NCBI RefSeq assembly: GCF_039534915.1
Contig: NZ_BAAAWE010000001.1
Location: 1,426,001 to 1,490,000, forward strand
Direction: 5' to 3'
Origin: Streptomyces roseofulvus
Lineage (GTDB): Bacteria > Actinomycetota > Actinomycetes > Streptomycetales > Streptomycetaceae
DNA: 64,000 nt
Part shown: piece by piece, positions 1 through 8,181 of the stretch
Numbering within the stretch: position 1 is the first letter of the stretch
How the letters are laid out: each line of letters starts with the position of its first letter
Position numbers and translations under genes: made by a program
The notes under the pieces: model-generated
Seen by the model: only the letters and a program-made list of their open reading frames with translations
Told to the model about the DNA's origin: nothing
The model's database searches: none

Positions 1-207
1 GAGCACGATGGCGCCGCTGGCGGACTCGGCGAGGGTGAACATGGCGCCGGCGTGCGGGCCGCCCACGTGGTTGTGGTACGCGGGCTGGTCGGGCAGGCGC
101 ACGACGGCGCGCTCGGCGGTGGTCTCCAGGAACTCCAGGTTGAGGGTTCCGGCCATGGGGACCGTGGCGGCGAGCATGTCGCCGACGGACTTCTGGTCTG
201 CGCTCAT
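1..207 (-). CDS. Hotdog-fold thioesterase-like protein (PaaI/DUF4442 type), C-terminus outside window
   Basis: The 69 visible residues start with MSADQKSVGDMLAATVPMAG and contain HNHVGGPHAGAMFTLAES, the conserved turn and helix start of PaaI/YiiD-like hotdog thioesterases. Such enzymes hydrolyse acyl-CoA or other thioesters as small oligomers in the cytoplasm. The ATG at the right edge is the only good start, and the gene runs off the left edge of the window. The substrate cannot be told from this fragment. Confidence 0.7.
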   Translation of the reverse strand, partial: MSADQKSVGDMLAATVPMAGTLNLEFLETTAERAVVRLPDQPAYHNHVGGPHAGAMFTLAESASGAIVL

Positions 208-326
208 GGACCGTGATGTTACCCACGAGTAGCCGTCTTGGCCATGCCTCCGCCGCACCGGACGGCCCCGCCGCCGGGGGGACCGGGCATGGCCGCTCCG
301 TCACCGCCCCTCTATCGTTACGGCCC

Positions 327-1424
327 ATGTGGCCAGGACAGCAGCCGCCCGGGGGCGAGCAGAACCCGCAGGACCAGAACCAGAACCCGTACCAGCAGCC
401 GGGGTACCAGCAGCCGAACCCGTACCAGCAGCCGACCCAGCCCGGGTTCCCGCAGCAGCAGCCCGGGTTCCCGCAGCAGGGCGGCTGGCAGCAGCCGGGC
501 TACCCCCAGCAGGGACACGCGCAGCCGAACCCGTACCAGCAGCCGACCGTGCCGCAGTACCAGGTGCCCGGCCCCGTCCCGCCGCAGGGCTCCGGCGGCG
601 GCCGGAACCGCAGCACGCTCATCGCGATCGCGGCCGCCACCGCCGTGGTCGTCGCCGCGGGCGCCACCGCCTTCTTCGTGCTGCAGGACGACGACCAGCA
701 GAACGTCGCCGACAAGCCGGCGACGACCACCTCGGCCCCGGTCACCGGCACCCCCTCGGCGGGCACGGCCGAGCCGACCGACGGCGCCACCACCGAGATC
801 GACAACCCGCGCGACGGCACGACGTACGAGCCGACGATCCCGGGCTGGAAGGTCGTCCACAATCCGACGTACGGCACCCTCTTCGACGTGCCGCCGGAGT
901 GGGAGGTCGCCAAGCCGACCATGCACGTGGGCTTCGAGGACGCCAAGAAGGGCGACGGCAGCCCCCTCGTCGTGATGTCCGGCCCGGCCGACCTCAAGAG
1001 CAAGTGGTGCGCCGTCGACGCCGACCGGAGCGGCAGCCCCGAGTACACGGGCCTCGCCGGGGCCGGCACCAAGGGCAACCAGGGCGCCAAGGACACCGCC
1101 TCCGCCGCGCGGGGCCAGGCCGGCATGTGGGTGTGGGCCGCGTTCGCGCAGCACATGCCCGAGAAGAGCATCAAGGTCACCCCGGCCGTGCCGTTCACCA
1201 CCGCGTCCGGCCTCAAGGGCAGCATGTCCACGGCCACCGCGCCGAACGTGAAGAAGCGCAACAAGTGCGACACCGACGGCAAGTCGGTCGCCTTCACCTT
1301 CCTCAACGCCGAGAACGACTTCTCGACCTTCGTGCTCTACGCGGCCGACGGCGTGAAGGACGAGCTCCCGGACGCGACGATCAAGAAGATCCTCTCCACG
1401 GTCCGGCTCACCGAGAAGTCCTGA
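327..1424 (+). CDS. Membrane-anchored protein with Pro/Gln-rich cytoplasmic head and extracytoplasmic domain
   Basis: 365 residues from ATG 327. Residues 1-90 are a low-complexity head made of repeats such as NPYQQP and PGFPQQ. One hydrophobic segment follows (STLIAIAAATAVVVAAGATA, about residues 95-115), then a Thr/Pro linker and a roughly 200-residue outer domain with two cysteines (KSKWCAVD and KRNKCDTD) that could form a disulfide. This architecture is common in Streptomyces envelope proteins of unknown role. An in-frame start exists further upstream (about 213), but the QQPPGGEQ head begins naturally at 327. I assign no function. The downstream MFS gene is separate, 47 nt away. Confidence 0.7.
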   Translation: MWPGQQPPGGEQNPQDQNQNPYQQPGYQQPNPYQQPTQPGFPQQQPGFPQQGGWQQPGYPQQGHAQPNPYQQPTVPQYQVPGPVPPQGSGGGRNRSTLIAIAAATAVVVAAGATAFFVLQDDDQQNVADKPATTTSAPVTGTPSAGTAEPTDGATTEIDNPRDGTTYEPTIPGWKVVHNPTYGTLFDVPPEWEVAKPTMHVGFEDAKKGDGSPLVVMSGPADLKSKWCAVDADRSGSPEYTGLAGAGTKGNQGAKDTASAARGQAGMWVWAAFAQHMPEKSIKVTPAVPFTTASGLKGSMSTATAPNVKKRNKCDTDGKSVAFTFLNAENDFSTFVLYAADGVKDELPDATIKKILSTVRLTEKS

Positions 1425-1471
1425 CCGTTATCGGTTTGGCAGGAGGGGGAGGCGGCGGGGATAGTCCCGGA

Positions 1472-2860
1472 GTGACGAAACGCTCCGCCTCCCCCCTCGG
1501 CACCCGCCGGCCCGAATGGGCCGGACGCAACTACGTGCTGCTCACCGCCGCCACCATCGTGACCAGCCTCGGCGCCCACGGCGCCCTGATCGCCACCACC
1601 TGGGCCGTCTTCGAGGCCGGCGGCGACGCGGGCGACGTGGGCCTCGTCGCGATGGCGCGCTTCCTCCCGCTCGTGCTCTTCCTGCTCATCGGCGGCGCGG
1701 TGGCGGACCGCATACCCCGGCACCGGGTGATGGTCGCGGCCAACGCGCTCAACTTCGTCTCCCAGGCGGTCTTCGCCGCCCTGGTGCTCTCCGGCACCGC
1801 CGAGATCTGGCAGATGATGGTGCTCACCGCGCTCTGCGGCACCGGCCAGGCGTTCTTCAACCCGGCGGCCGAGGGCATGCTCATGTCCAGCGTCACGGGC
1901 GAGCAGGCGAGCCGCGCCTTCGCCTTCTACCGGATGGCGATGCACGGCGCGGGCATCGGCGGCGCCGCGCTGGGCGGCGCGCTCGTCGCCTTCGTCGGAC
2001 CGGGCTGGGTCCTCGCCGTCGACGCCGCCGCGTTCGCCGTGGCGGGCGCGCTGCGGGCGTTCCTCGACGTCAGCGGCATCCCGGAGCGCAAGCCCGGCGG
2101 CGGGCTCTTCGCCGATCTGCGTGAGGGCTGGCAGGAGTTCGTCGGCCGCCCGTGGCTCTGGTCGATCGTCGCCCAGTTCTCGGTCGTGGTCGCGCTGATC
2201 GGCGCGGTCGAGGCGGTGTACGGGCCGCTGGTCGCCCGGGACGAACTCGGCGGCGCCCGCCCGTGGGGCATCGCCCTCGCCGGCTACGGCGTGGGCACGG
2301 TCGCCGGCGCGATCCTGATGACGCGGTGGAAGCCGCGGCGGATGCTCCTCGTCGGCACGCTCGGCGTGTTCCCGATCGCGCTGCCCTCGGCGGCCCTCGC
2401 CGTCCCGCTGCATCCTGCGGGACTCACGGCGGTGATGTTCGTCAGCGGTGTGGCGATGGAGATCTTCGGCGTCTCGTGGATGACGACGATGCACCAGGAG
2501 ATCCCGGAGGAGAAGCTCTCCCGGGTCTCCGCCTACGACTGGTTCGGCTCGACGGCGCTGCTGCCGCTGTCGACCGCGCTCGCGGGCCCGGCCGAGACCG
2601 CGTTCGGCCGGACCGCGTCGCTGTGGGGCGCGGCCGCGCTGATGACCCTCGTCACCGCGCTCGTCCTGCTCGTCCCCGACGTACGCCACATGACCCGGCG
2701 CCCGCACGGCCTGACGGCGGCGAGGGGCGACGCCGGTACGGGTGTCGACGCGCCGGCGGGCGGCCCGGTCGGTGCGGGCGGCGCGGTCGGCGCGGGTGCC
2801 GTGGTTCCCGCGCCGCTCGACTCAGCCGATGCCGAAGGCGCCGTCCGGCGGAACGGGTGA
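1472..2860 (+). CDS. MFS transporter (drug/small-molecule exporter type)
   Basis: 462 residues, probably starting at GTG 1472 (VTKRSASPLGTRRPEW). It shows about 12 hydrophobic segments and the MFS loop 2-3 signature ADRIPRHRVMVAAN (about residues 85-98). A second related loop, MTRWKPRRMLL, sits in the C-terminal half. The family moves small molecules, usually by proton antiport. The C-terminal 50 residues are a Gly/Ala/Pro-rich tail (PAGGPVGAGGAVGAGAVVPA) of no known function. Its 3' end overlaps the convergent gene at 2822-3667 by 39 bp. The substrate is unknown. Confidence 0.85.
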   Translation: MTKRSASPLGTRRPEWAGRNYVLLTAATIVTSLGAHGALIATTWAVFEAGGDAGDVGLVAMARFLPLVLFLLIGGAVADRIPRHRVMVAANALNFVSQAVFAALVLSGTAEIWQMMVLTALCGTGQAFFNPAAEGMLMSSVTGEQASRAFAFYRMAMHGAGIGGAALGGALVAFVGPGWVLAVDAAAFAVAGALRAFLDVSGIPERKPGGGLFADLREGWQEFVGRPWLWSIVAQFSVVVALIGAVEAVYGPLVARDELGGARPWGIALAGYGVGTVAGAILMTRWKPRRMLLVGTLGVFPIALPSAALAVPLHPAGLTAVMFVSGVAMEIFGVSWMTTMHQEIPEEKLSRVSAYDWFGSTALLPLSTALAGPAETAFGRTASLWGAAALMTLVTALVLLVPDVRHMTRRPHGLTAARGDAGTGVDAPAGGPVGAGGAVGAGAVVPAPLDSADAEGAVRRNG

Positions 2861-3667
2861 GCCCACGGCCTCCGCGTCGTCCACGGGGGCCGCGTCGCCG
2901 GTGAACCGGCGAAGCGCGTCGCCGTGTTCGACGCGGGCCGGGAAGGCGTCCCCGGCCGCGCGACGGGTGAGGCCGGGCAGGTCGAGGGGTGCGTCGGAGG
3001 CGACCAGGATCGCGTTCCCGAACCGCCGGCCGCGCAGCACCGCCGGCTCGGCGACCAGCGCCAGTTCGGGGAAGACCGCCGCGAACGTGGCGAGCTGCCC
3101 CCGGAGGAAGGCGAACGGCGCGCCGTCGGCCAGGTTGGCCGCGTAGATCCCGCCCCGGCGCAGCACGCGCCGGAGCTCGCGCGCGTACGCGAGGGAGGTG
3201 AGGTGCGCGGGGACGCGGGAGCCGCCGAAGACGTCGCCGACGATGAGGTCGGCCGAGTCGGCGGGCGCCGCCTCCAACCAGGCGCGCGCGTCGTCGGTGT
3301 GCACGGTGACACCGGAGCCCTCGGGCAGCGGCAGGTGGTCGGCGACCAGCGCGACGAGTCCGGCGTCCGCCTCGACGACGTCCTGGCGCGAGCCGGGCCG
3401 GGTGACGGAGACGTAGCGGGGCAGCGAGAGCGCGCCGCCGCCGAGGTGGAGCACGTCCAGCGGCGCACCCTCCGCGGCGGCGCCGTCGACGACGTGGCCG
3501 AGCCTGCGGGCGTACTCGAACTCGAGGTGGTCGGGGGCGTCGAGGTCGACGTACGACTGCGGCGCGCCGTCGACCGTGAGGAGCCAGGCCCGCTCCCGGT
3601 CCACGTCGGGCATGAGACGCGCGGTGCCGTGGTCGACGTCGCGCAGGACGGGGATCTGCTCGTTCAC
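2822..3667 (-). CDS. Spermidine-synthase-like class I methyltransferase fold protein
   Basis: 281 residues from GTG 3667 (VNEQIPVLRDVDHGTARL); an upstream in-frame GTG at 3688 is possible but has no better ribosome site. Visible motifs are LHLGGGALSLPRY (glycine-rich nucleotide loop), DVVEADAGLV (acidic end of strand 2) and IVGDVFGG, as in the spermidine-synthase-like proteins of actinobacteria. Several polyamine-synthase features cannot be confirmed, so calling it a polyamine enzyme would be over-precise. It is convergent with the MFS gene. Confidence 0.75.
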   Translation of the reverse strand: MNEQIPVLRDVDHGTARLMPDVDRERAWLLTVDGAPQSYVDLDAPDHLEFEYARRLGHVVDGAAAEGAPLDVLHLGGGALSLPRYVSVTRPGSRQDVVEADAGLVALVADHLPLPEGSGVTVHTDDARAWLEAAPADSADLIVGDVFGGSRVPAHLTSLAYARELRRVLRRGGIYAANLADGAPFAFLRGQLATFAAVFPELALVAEPAVLRGRRFGNAILVASDAPLDLPGLTRRAAGDAFPARVEHGDALRRFTGDAAPVDDAEAVGSPVPPDGAFGIG

Positions 3668-3730
3668 CCCTTCATTGTGCAACCGCACAGCGACCGCCCG
3701 CGCCCGCCGAGGCGGGACGAGCCTCCCCCG

Positions 3731-4711
3731 TCAGCCCGTCCACACGGCCGCGACCGACCGCGCGTGCGCGGCGGCCTGGGCGCGTCCGGCGCGGGCGGCG
3801 GCGCCCCGCTGGGCGGGGTCGAGCGCGCGGGCGCCGATCACGGCCTTGGCGTCCGCGCCGGGGGTGATGACCTTGACGCGCGCGCCGGCGGCGATGAGGT
3901 CGCCGGCCTGGCGGGCGGGGGCGTGCACGGCCTTGTTGCCCATCGCGTTGGGCGCGATGACGACCACCCGCTCCCAGCCGGCCGCCAGATGGGCGTTGGC
4001 GGTGGAGTGGATGCCGCCGTCGATCCAGCGCCGCCCGGCGAGCGTCGCCGGCGGCCAGGCGCCGGGGATCGCGCAGCTGGCGGTGACCGCGTCGACGAGC
4101 CCGACAGCGGCCCCGCCGGCCCCGTCCGCACCACCGGCCCCATCAGCCCGGTCCGCGCCACCAGCACCGCCGGCTCCCCCGCTCCGGCCGTCGAAGACGC
4201 CGAGCGCGCCGCTCTCCGCGTCGACCGCGGTCAGCCGCAGCCGGCCGTCGGCGGGCCAGTCCGTGACGTCGCCGAGCCGCTTCGCGACGGTGGCCCGCCG
4301 GGTGGCCTCGTCCACGGTGCGGGCGCGCAGGGCGAGCCGTCCGAGCTTGCGTCCGTACGCCTCCGGGGTGCGGGAGGTGAGCACGGCGAGGGTGTAGCGG
4401 AGGAGGGTCCCGGCGCCGAAGCGGACGGCCGGTTCGGTGTCCGTGCCGTCGAGCTGACGCTCGTACAGCTCGGCGAGGGAGGTGGTGCCGGAGGTGACGA
4501 GGGCTCCGACGACGGCGCCGGCCGAGCTGCCGACGACCAGGTCGGCGCCGGTGAGGTCGACACCCGCCTCGGCGAGTCCGTGGAGGATCCCGACCTCCCA
4601 GGCGGCGCCGACGAGCCCGCCCGCTCCGAGGACGAGTGCCGTCCTGCCACCCGACGTCCCTGCCGTCCCCGCCGCCGCAAGCTCGCCCGTGGGCGTCCCC
4701 TTGTCGCTCAT
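3731..4711 (-). CDS. Patatin-like phospholipase/acyl hydrolase
   Basis: 326 residues. The patatin motifs are all present: the oxyanion loop LGAGGLVGAAWEVG (29-41), the nucleophile elbow GSSAG (61-65, Ser63) and the catalytic Asp in DGG (Asp231), giving a Ser-Asp dyad. Family members hydrolyse acyl esters of membrane lipids. Residues 177-201 are a Gly/Ala/Asp repeat tract (GGAGGAGGADRADGAGGADG) absent from most homologues and probably a loop expanded by slippage of GC-rich codons. It has no signal peptide, so it is likely cytoplasmic. The start is the ATG before SDKGTPTGE. Confidence 0.88.
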   Translation of the reverse strand: MSDKGTPTGELAAAGTAGTSGGRTALVLGAGGLVGAAWEVGILHGLAEAGVDLTGADLVVGSSAGAVVGALVTSGTTSLAELYERQLDGTDTEPAVRFGAGTLLRYTLAVLTSRTPEAYGRKLGRLALRARTVDEATRRATVAKRLGDVTDWPADGRLRLTAVDAESGALGVFDGRSGGAGGAGGADRADGAGGADGAGGAAVGLVDAVTASCAIPGAWPPATLAGRRWIDGGIHSTANAHLAAGWERVVVIAPNAMGNKAVHAPARQAGDLIAAGARVKVITPGADAKAVIGARALDPAQRGAAARAGRAQAAAHARSVAAVWTG

Positions 4712-4760
4712 GGCCCGAGTCTCGCGCAGCCTCCGGACGGGCCTCGCGGCGGGGGTGGTC

Positions 4761-5474
4761 TCACAGGTGCTTGAGCGCCTCGCGGACGGAGAGCGGGGAG
4801 AAGAGGGAGCGGTTGTCCGCGAGGAAGGCCCGCACCTCGCCGGGTGCGGTCTTGGCGTACTCGCGCAGGCTCCAGCCGATCGCCTTGCGGAGGAAGAAGT
4901 CGGTGTCGGCGGCGCGCCGCAGGCAGTAGGCGAAGAGCCGGTCCGCGTCCGTGTCGTCCTTGAACCGCAGTTGGTGGAGGAGGGCCGTGCGGGCGATCCA
5001 CGGGTCCTCGTCGTCGATCCAGAGGTCCATCTCGTCGGCCAGCGCGGGGTCGGCGGCGACGAGCCCGCCCACGACGTGGACCGCGAGGTGGTCGACCGTG
5101 TCCCACCACGAGACGGTCGTCACGAGCCGGCGGGCGACGGGCAGGAAGCCGGACGAGCAGCGCTTCACATGGCGGCGCAGGTAGTCGACGGCGAAGTAGT
5201 GGTACTCGCGCTCGGGGAGGGCGAAGCAGCGCAGGGCCACGGCGGCGCAGTCGTCCTCGCCGGGGCGCGGGAGGCCGTCGAGGACGGTGCGGGAGAGCGT
5301 TCGGCGCTCGGGCGTCCGGATGCCGAGGAAGGGCGCCACCCCCTTCATGTACGCGACCATCTCCTGGGCCCGGAAGGGGTTCCCGGCGGCGGGGTAGAGC
5401 GTGGTGAGCCGGGTCAGGAGGGTGTCGGCGAGCTCGCTGCCGGGGACGGGAACGGCCGTATCGCGGCCGGACAT
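4761..5474 (-). CDS. AlkD-like DNA alkylation repair protein (HEAT-repeat glycosylase family)
   Basis: 237 residues from ATG 5474 (MSGRDTAVPVPGSELADTLL). The alpha-helical HEAT-like pattern and the segments FLGIRTPERR, SWWDTVDHLA and KAIGWSLREYAK match the DNA alkylation repair (AlkC/AlkD) family. In the family, a DNA-facing WDxVD and Arg remove N3/N7-alkylated bases without base flipping, and WWDTVD here keeps that key acid and tryptophan. Two more ATGs lie upstream in frame (5495, 5483), but they would add only MIAVMCA. Confidence 0.85.
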   Translation of the reverse strand: MSGRDTAVPVPGSELADTLLTRLTTLYPAAGNPFRAQEMVAYMKGVAPFLGIRTPERRTLSRTVLDGLPRPGEDDCAAVALRCFALPEREYHYFAVDYLRRHVKRCSSGFLPVARRLVTTVSWWDTVDHLAVHVVGGLVAADPALADEMDLWIDDEDPWIARTALLHQLRFKDDTDADRLFAYCLRRAADTDFFLRKAIGWSLREYAKTAPGEVRAFLADNRSLFSPLSVREALKHL

Positions 5475-5521
5475 GGCGCACATTACGGCGATCATACGGA
5501 AGTCTCCGTTACTCTCCCGGG

Positions 5522-6277
5522 ATGCTCGCTCCCGTGCCCCGGCCGTCGGACCCGCTCGCCGTCCGCTGCTCCCGGGCCCTGCTCTCGCCCCGGTCGCGGC
5601 TCTCGCTGCTCGCCCTCGTCCTGCTGACCGCCGGGAGCCTGGTGCTGCTGTACGAGCCGCAGCGGCTGCTGGCCTCGGGGTGGCCCGGGGCGGGCGGCGC
5701 GGGCGCGGTGCTGCTGTTCGCCCTGGCGTACGGGCTGTGCACGGCGGCGTTCGTGCCGCGCCCGGTGCTGAACCTGGCGGCGGGCGCGCTCTTCGGGTCG
5801 GCGGCCGGTCTGACGGCGGCGGTCGCGGGGACGGTGCTGGGCGCGGGCCTGTCGTTCACGCTGGGCCGGGTGCTGGGGCAGGAGGCGCTGCGGCCGCTGC
5901 TCAGGGGGCGGTGGCTGCGGGCCGCGGACGGGCAGCTGAGCCGGCACGGTTTCCGCTCGATGCTGGCCATCCGGCTGTTCCCGGGGGTGCCGTTCGCCGC
6001 CGCCAACTACTGCGCGGCGGTCTCCCGGATGGGGTACGTGCCGTTCCTGCTGGCGACGGCGATCGGGACGGTGCCGAACACGGCGGCCTACGTGGTGGCC
6101 GGGGCCCGGGCGGACGAGCCGGGGTCGCCGGCGTTCCTGCTCTCCGCGGGGTTCATCGTCCTGTCGGGGCTGGCGGCGGCGGTGGTCGCGTGGCGGAAGC
6201 GGCACGCGCTGCGGCGCCCGGCGACCGCCGCCGCGGCCCCGGCCGTGCCGGAGCGCGAGCCGGTCGCCGCTCCCTAG
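5522..6277 (+). CDS. TVP38/TMEM64 (DedA-like, SNARE-associated) membrane protein
   Basis: 251 residues with about six hydrophobic stretches. The core has the VTT-domain signatures FVPRPVLNLAAGALFG, GFRSMLAIRLFPGVPF and GYVPFLLATAIGTVPNTAAY. The family is proposed to act as lipid scramblases or ion-coupled transporters in the inner membrane. It starts at ATG 5522, just 47 nt from the divergent AlkD-like gene, so the two promoters must overlap. The tail after residue 230 is Ala/Pro-rich and probably disordered. Confidence 0.82.
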   Translation: MLAPVPRPSDPLAVRCSRALLSPRSRLSLLALVLLTAGSLVLLYEPQRLLASGWPGAGGAGAVLLFALAYGLCTAAFVPRPVLNLAAGALFGSAAGLTAAVAGTVLGAGLSFTLGRVLGQEALRPLLRGRWLRAADGQLSRHGFRSMLAIRLFPGVPFAAANYCAAVSRMGYVPFLLATAIGTVPNTAAYVVAGARADEPGSPAFLLSAGFIVLSGLAAAVVAWRKRHALRRPATAAAAPAVPEREPVAAP

Positions 6278-6282
6278 AGCCC

Positions 6283-6335
6283 CTCAGAGGGCCTCGGGGT
6301 CTCAGAGGCGTTCGGGGTCTCAGAGGGCCTCGACG
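6283..6335. repeat. 18-bp direct repeat x3 spanning the thiolase stop codon
   Basis: CTCAGAGGGCCTCGGGGT at 6283-6300 is repeated as CTCAGAGGCGTTCGGGGT at 6301-6318, and a third copy (CTCAGAGGGCCTCG) starts at 6319, where it supplies the last codons and TGA of the thiolase. It looks like tandem duplication of that gene's 3' end in the space between two convergent genes. Confidence 0.75.
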
Positions 6336-7489
6336 ATCATCGCGTTGGCGAGCCCGCCGGCCTCGCACATGGCCTGGAGGCCGTAACGGGCGCCGCGGGC
6401 GCGCAGGGCGTGGACCAGGGTCGTGGTGAGGCGGGTGCCGCTGGCGCCCAGGGGGTGGCCGAGGGCGATCGCGCCGCCGTGCACGTTGACCTTGGCGGGG
6501 TCGGCGCCGGTCTCCTGCTGCCAGGCGAGGACCACGCTCGCGAAGGCCTCGTTGATCTCGAAGAGGTCGATGTCGGCGAGGTCGAGCCCGCCGCGGCGGA
6601 GGGCCTTCTCGGTGGCGGGGATGACGCCGGTGAGCATGAGCAGCGGGTCGGAGCCGGTGACGGCGAAGGAGTGCAGCCGGGCGAGCGGCCGCAGGCCGAG
6701 GGCGCGGGCGGTGTCGGCGGCCATCACGAGGACGGCGGAGGCGCCGTCGTTGACGGGGCTGCTGTTGCCGGCGGTGACGGACCAGTCGATCTGCGGGAAC
6801 CGCTCGGCGAAGCCGGGGTCCTCGAAGGCGGGGCGGAGTCCGGCGAGGATCTCCGGGGTGGTGCCGGGCCGTATCGACGCGTCGCGGCGGACGTCCTCGT
6901 ACGGCACGACCTCGGCGTCGAAGAGCCCGGCCTCCCAGGCGCGGGCGGCCTTGTGGTGCGAGGCGGCGGCGAACTCGTCCATGGCGGCGCGGCCGAGGGA
7001 CCACTTGGCGGCGATCAGTTCGGCGCTGATGCCCTGCGGGACGAGCCCGCCGGGGTAGCGGGCGGCGACGCCGGGGCCGAAGGGGTCGGCGCCGGGCGGC
7101 ACGTTGGACCACATGGGGACGCGGCTCATGGACTCGACGCCGCACGCGATCGCGATGTCGTACGCGCCGGAGAGGACGCCCTGGGCGGCGAAGTGGACGG
7201 CCTGCTGGGAGGAGCCGCACTGGCGGTCGACGGTGGTGGCGGGGACGGTCTCGGGGAGGCCGGCGCCGAGCCAGGCGTACCGCGTGGTGTTCATGGCCTG
7301 CTCGCCGACCTGGTCGACGGTGCCGCCGATGACGTCGTCGACGAGGGCGGGGACGACGCCGCTCCGCTCGATCAGGGCGCGGAGGGTGTGGGAGAGGAGG
7401 GCGACGGGGTGGACGTGGGCGAGGGAACCGCCCGGCTTGCCCCTGCCGATCGGGGTCCTGACGGCTTCGACGACGACGGCGTCACGCAT
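6320..7489 (-). CDS. Acetyl-CoA acetyltransferase / 3-ketoacyl-CoA thiolase (steroid/beta-oxidation type)
   Basis: 389 residues from ATG 7489. Catalytic features are complete: the nucleophile Cys91 in DRQCGSSQQA, the histidine of the NEAFASV region, GHPLGASG near the C-terminus and the final CEAGGLANAMI, in which the Cys is the acid/base residue. The family cleaves 3-ketoacyl-CoA, or condenses two acyl-CoAs, in the cytoplasm. An in-frame extension to 7600 is rejected because it crosses the operator region, and GGGAG sits just ahead of 7489. It is divergent from the HxlR gene, so it is probably its regulatory target. Confidence 0.9.
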   Translation of the reverse strand: MRDAVVVEAVRTPIGRGKPGGSLAHVHPVALLSHTLRALIERSGVVPALVDDVIGGTVDQVGEQAMNTTRYAWLGAGLPETVPATTVDRQCGSSQQAVHFAAQGVLSGAYDIAIACGVESMSRVPMWSNVPPGADPFGPGVAARYPGGLVPQGISAELIAAKWSLGRAAMDEFAAASHHKAARAWEAGLFDAEVVPYEDVRRDASIRPGTTPEILAGLRPAFEDPGFAERFPQIDWSVTAGNSSPVNDGASAVLVMAADTARALGLRPLARLHSFAVTGSDPLLMLTGVIPATEKALRRGGLDLADIDLFEINEAFASVVLAWQQETGADPAKVNVHGGAIALGHPLGASGTRLTTTLVHALRARGARYGLQAMCEAGGLANAMIVEAL

Positions 7490-7535
7490 GACACGCTCCC
7501 GGGAGGAGTGAGTTGGAGAACCGGACTGACACTCG

Positions 7536-7604
7536 TGGGTAACATAACCCAGTGAGTTGGATTTCCAAACCCTCTCGTGCGAGTGGGTTTGATTTCCCAA
7601 CCCA
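7536..7604. promoter_or_regulatory. Cluster of three dyads between thiolase and HxlR genes (likely HxlR operator)
   Basis: Three inverted repeats share TGGGT/ACCCA-like arms. They are TGGGT-N6-ACCCA (7536-7551), the palindrome TTGGA-TT-TCCAA (7557-7568) and TGGGTT-N9-AACCCA (7584-7604). They fill an unusually AT-rich stretch of the 143-bp divergent intergenic region. HxlR proteins bind such imperfect dyads as dimers, so this is the likely shared control site. That assignment is inference. Confidence 0.6.
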
Positions 7605-7632
7605 TCCGCTCCGGCCCGGCTACGCTGACCCC

Positions 7633-8100
7633 ATGAAGGCCGCCGCCCGCCCCTGCTCCATCGCCGACACGCTCGCCCTCGTCGGCGAGAAGTACGCGCT
7701 CCTCGTCCTGCGCGAGGTCTCCCTCGGCGTGCACCGCTTCGACCGCATCGCCCGCAACACGGGAGCGCCCCGGGACGTCCTCACCGCCCGGCTCCACCGC
7801 CTCGTCGAGGCCGGGATCCTGGAGAAGGTCGCGTACAGCGAGCGGCCGCCGCGGTACGAGTACCGGGCCACCCCCGCCGGCGAGGAGCTCCAGCCGGTCC
7901 TGCTGACCCTGATGGCCTGGGGCGACCGCCACCTCAACGCCGAGGACCGGCCCGTCGTGCTGCGGCACCGCTGCGGCGCCGAGCTCACCCCTGTCGTGGT
8001 CTGCGCCCACTGCGGGGGCGAGGCCGACCGGGCCGGGCTGCGCCACGACGTCCGCTCGCCGGGGTGGACGACGGCGGGGCCCGCCGCCGACCCGGCCTGA
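7633..8100 (+). CDS. HxlR-family transcriptional regulator
   Basis: 155 residues from ATG 7633. CSIADTLALVGEKYALLVLREVSLG, FDRIARNTGAPRDVLTARL and ATPAGEELQPVLLTLMAWGDRH form the winged-helix HxlR/DUF24 fold. A C-terminal pair CGAELTPVVVCAHCGG adds three cysteines and a histidine that could bind metal or sense redox state, as in several actinobacterial HxlR proteins. It is divergent from the thiolase with dyads between, so it probably regulates itself and that gene. The inducer is unknown. Confidence 0.9.
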   Translation: MKAAARPCSIADTLALVGEKYALLVLREVSLGVHRFDRIARNTGAPRDVLTARLHRLVEAGILEKVAYSERPPRYEYRATPAGEELQPVLLTLMAWGDRHLNAEDRPVVLRHRCGAELTPVVVCAHCGGEADRAGLRHDVRSPGWTTAGPAADPA

Positions 8101-8181
8101 TCACGAACACGTCACCTTGGGGCGGTACAGTGCGCTCGACCTCATGACCGCACGAGTGCATAACGGGACGGCCCAAGCCCC

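Noticed and set aside
329..2860. 843-codon open frame joining the first two genes
   Set aside because: Its first 380 residues are Arg/Gly-rich shadow sequence. The membrane protein in another frame and the MFS gene from GTG 1472 explain the DNA.
2822..3667. Polyamine biosynthesis enzyme
   Set aside because: It shows only general class I methyltransferase motifs. The catalytic aspartate and substrate residues of true spermidine synthases could not be confirmed.
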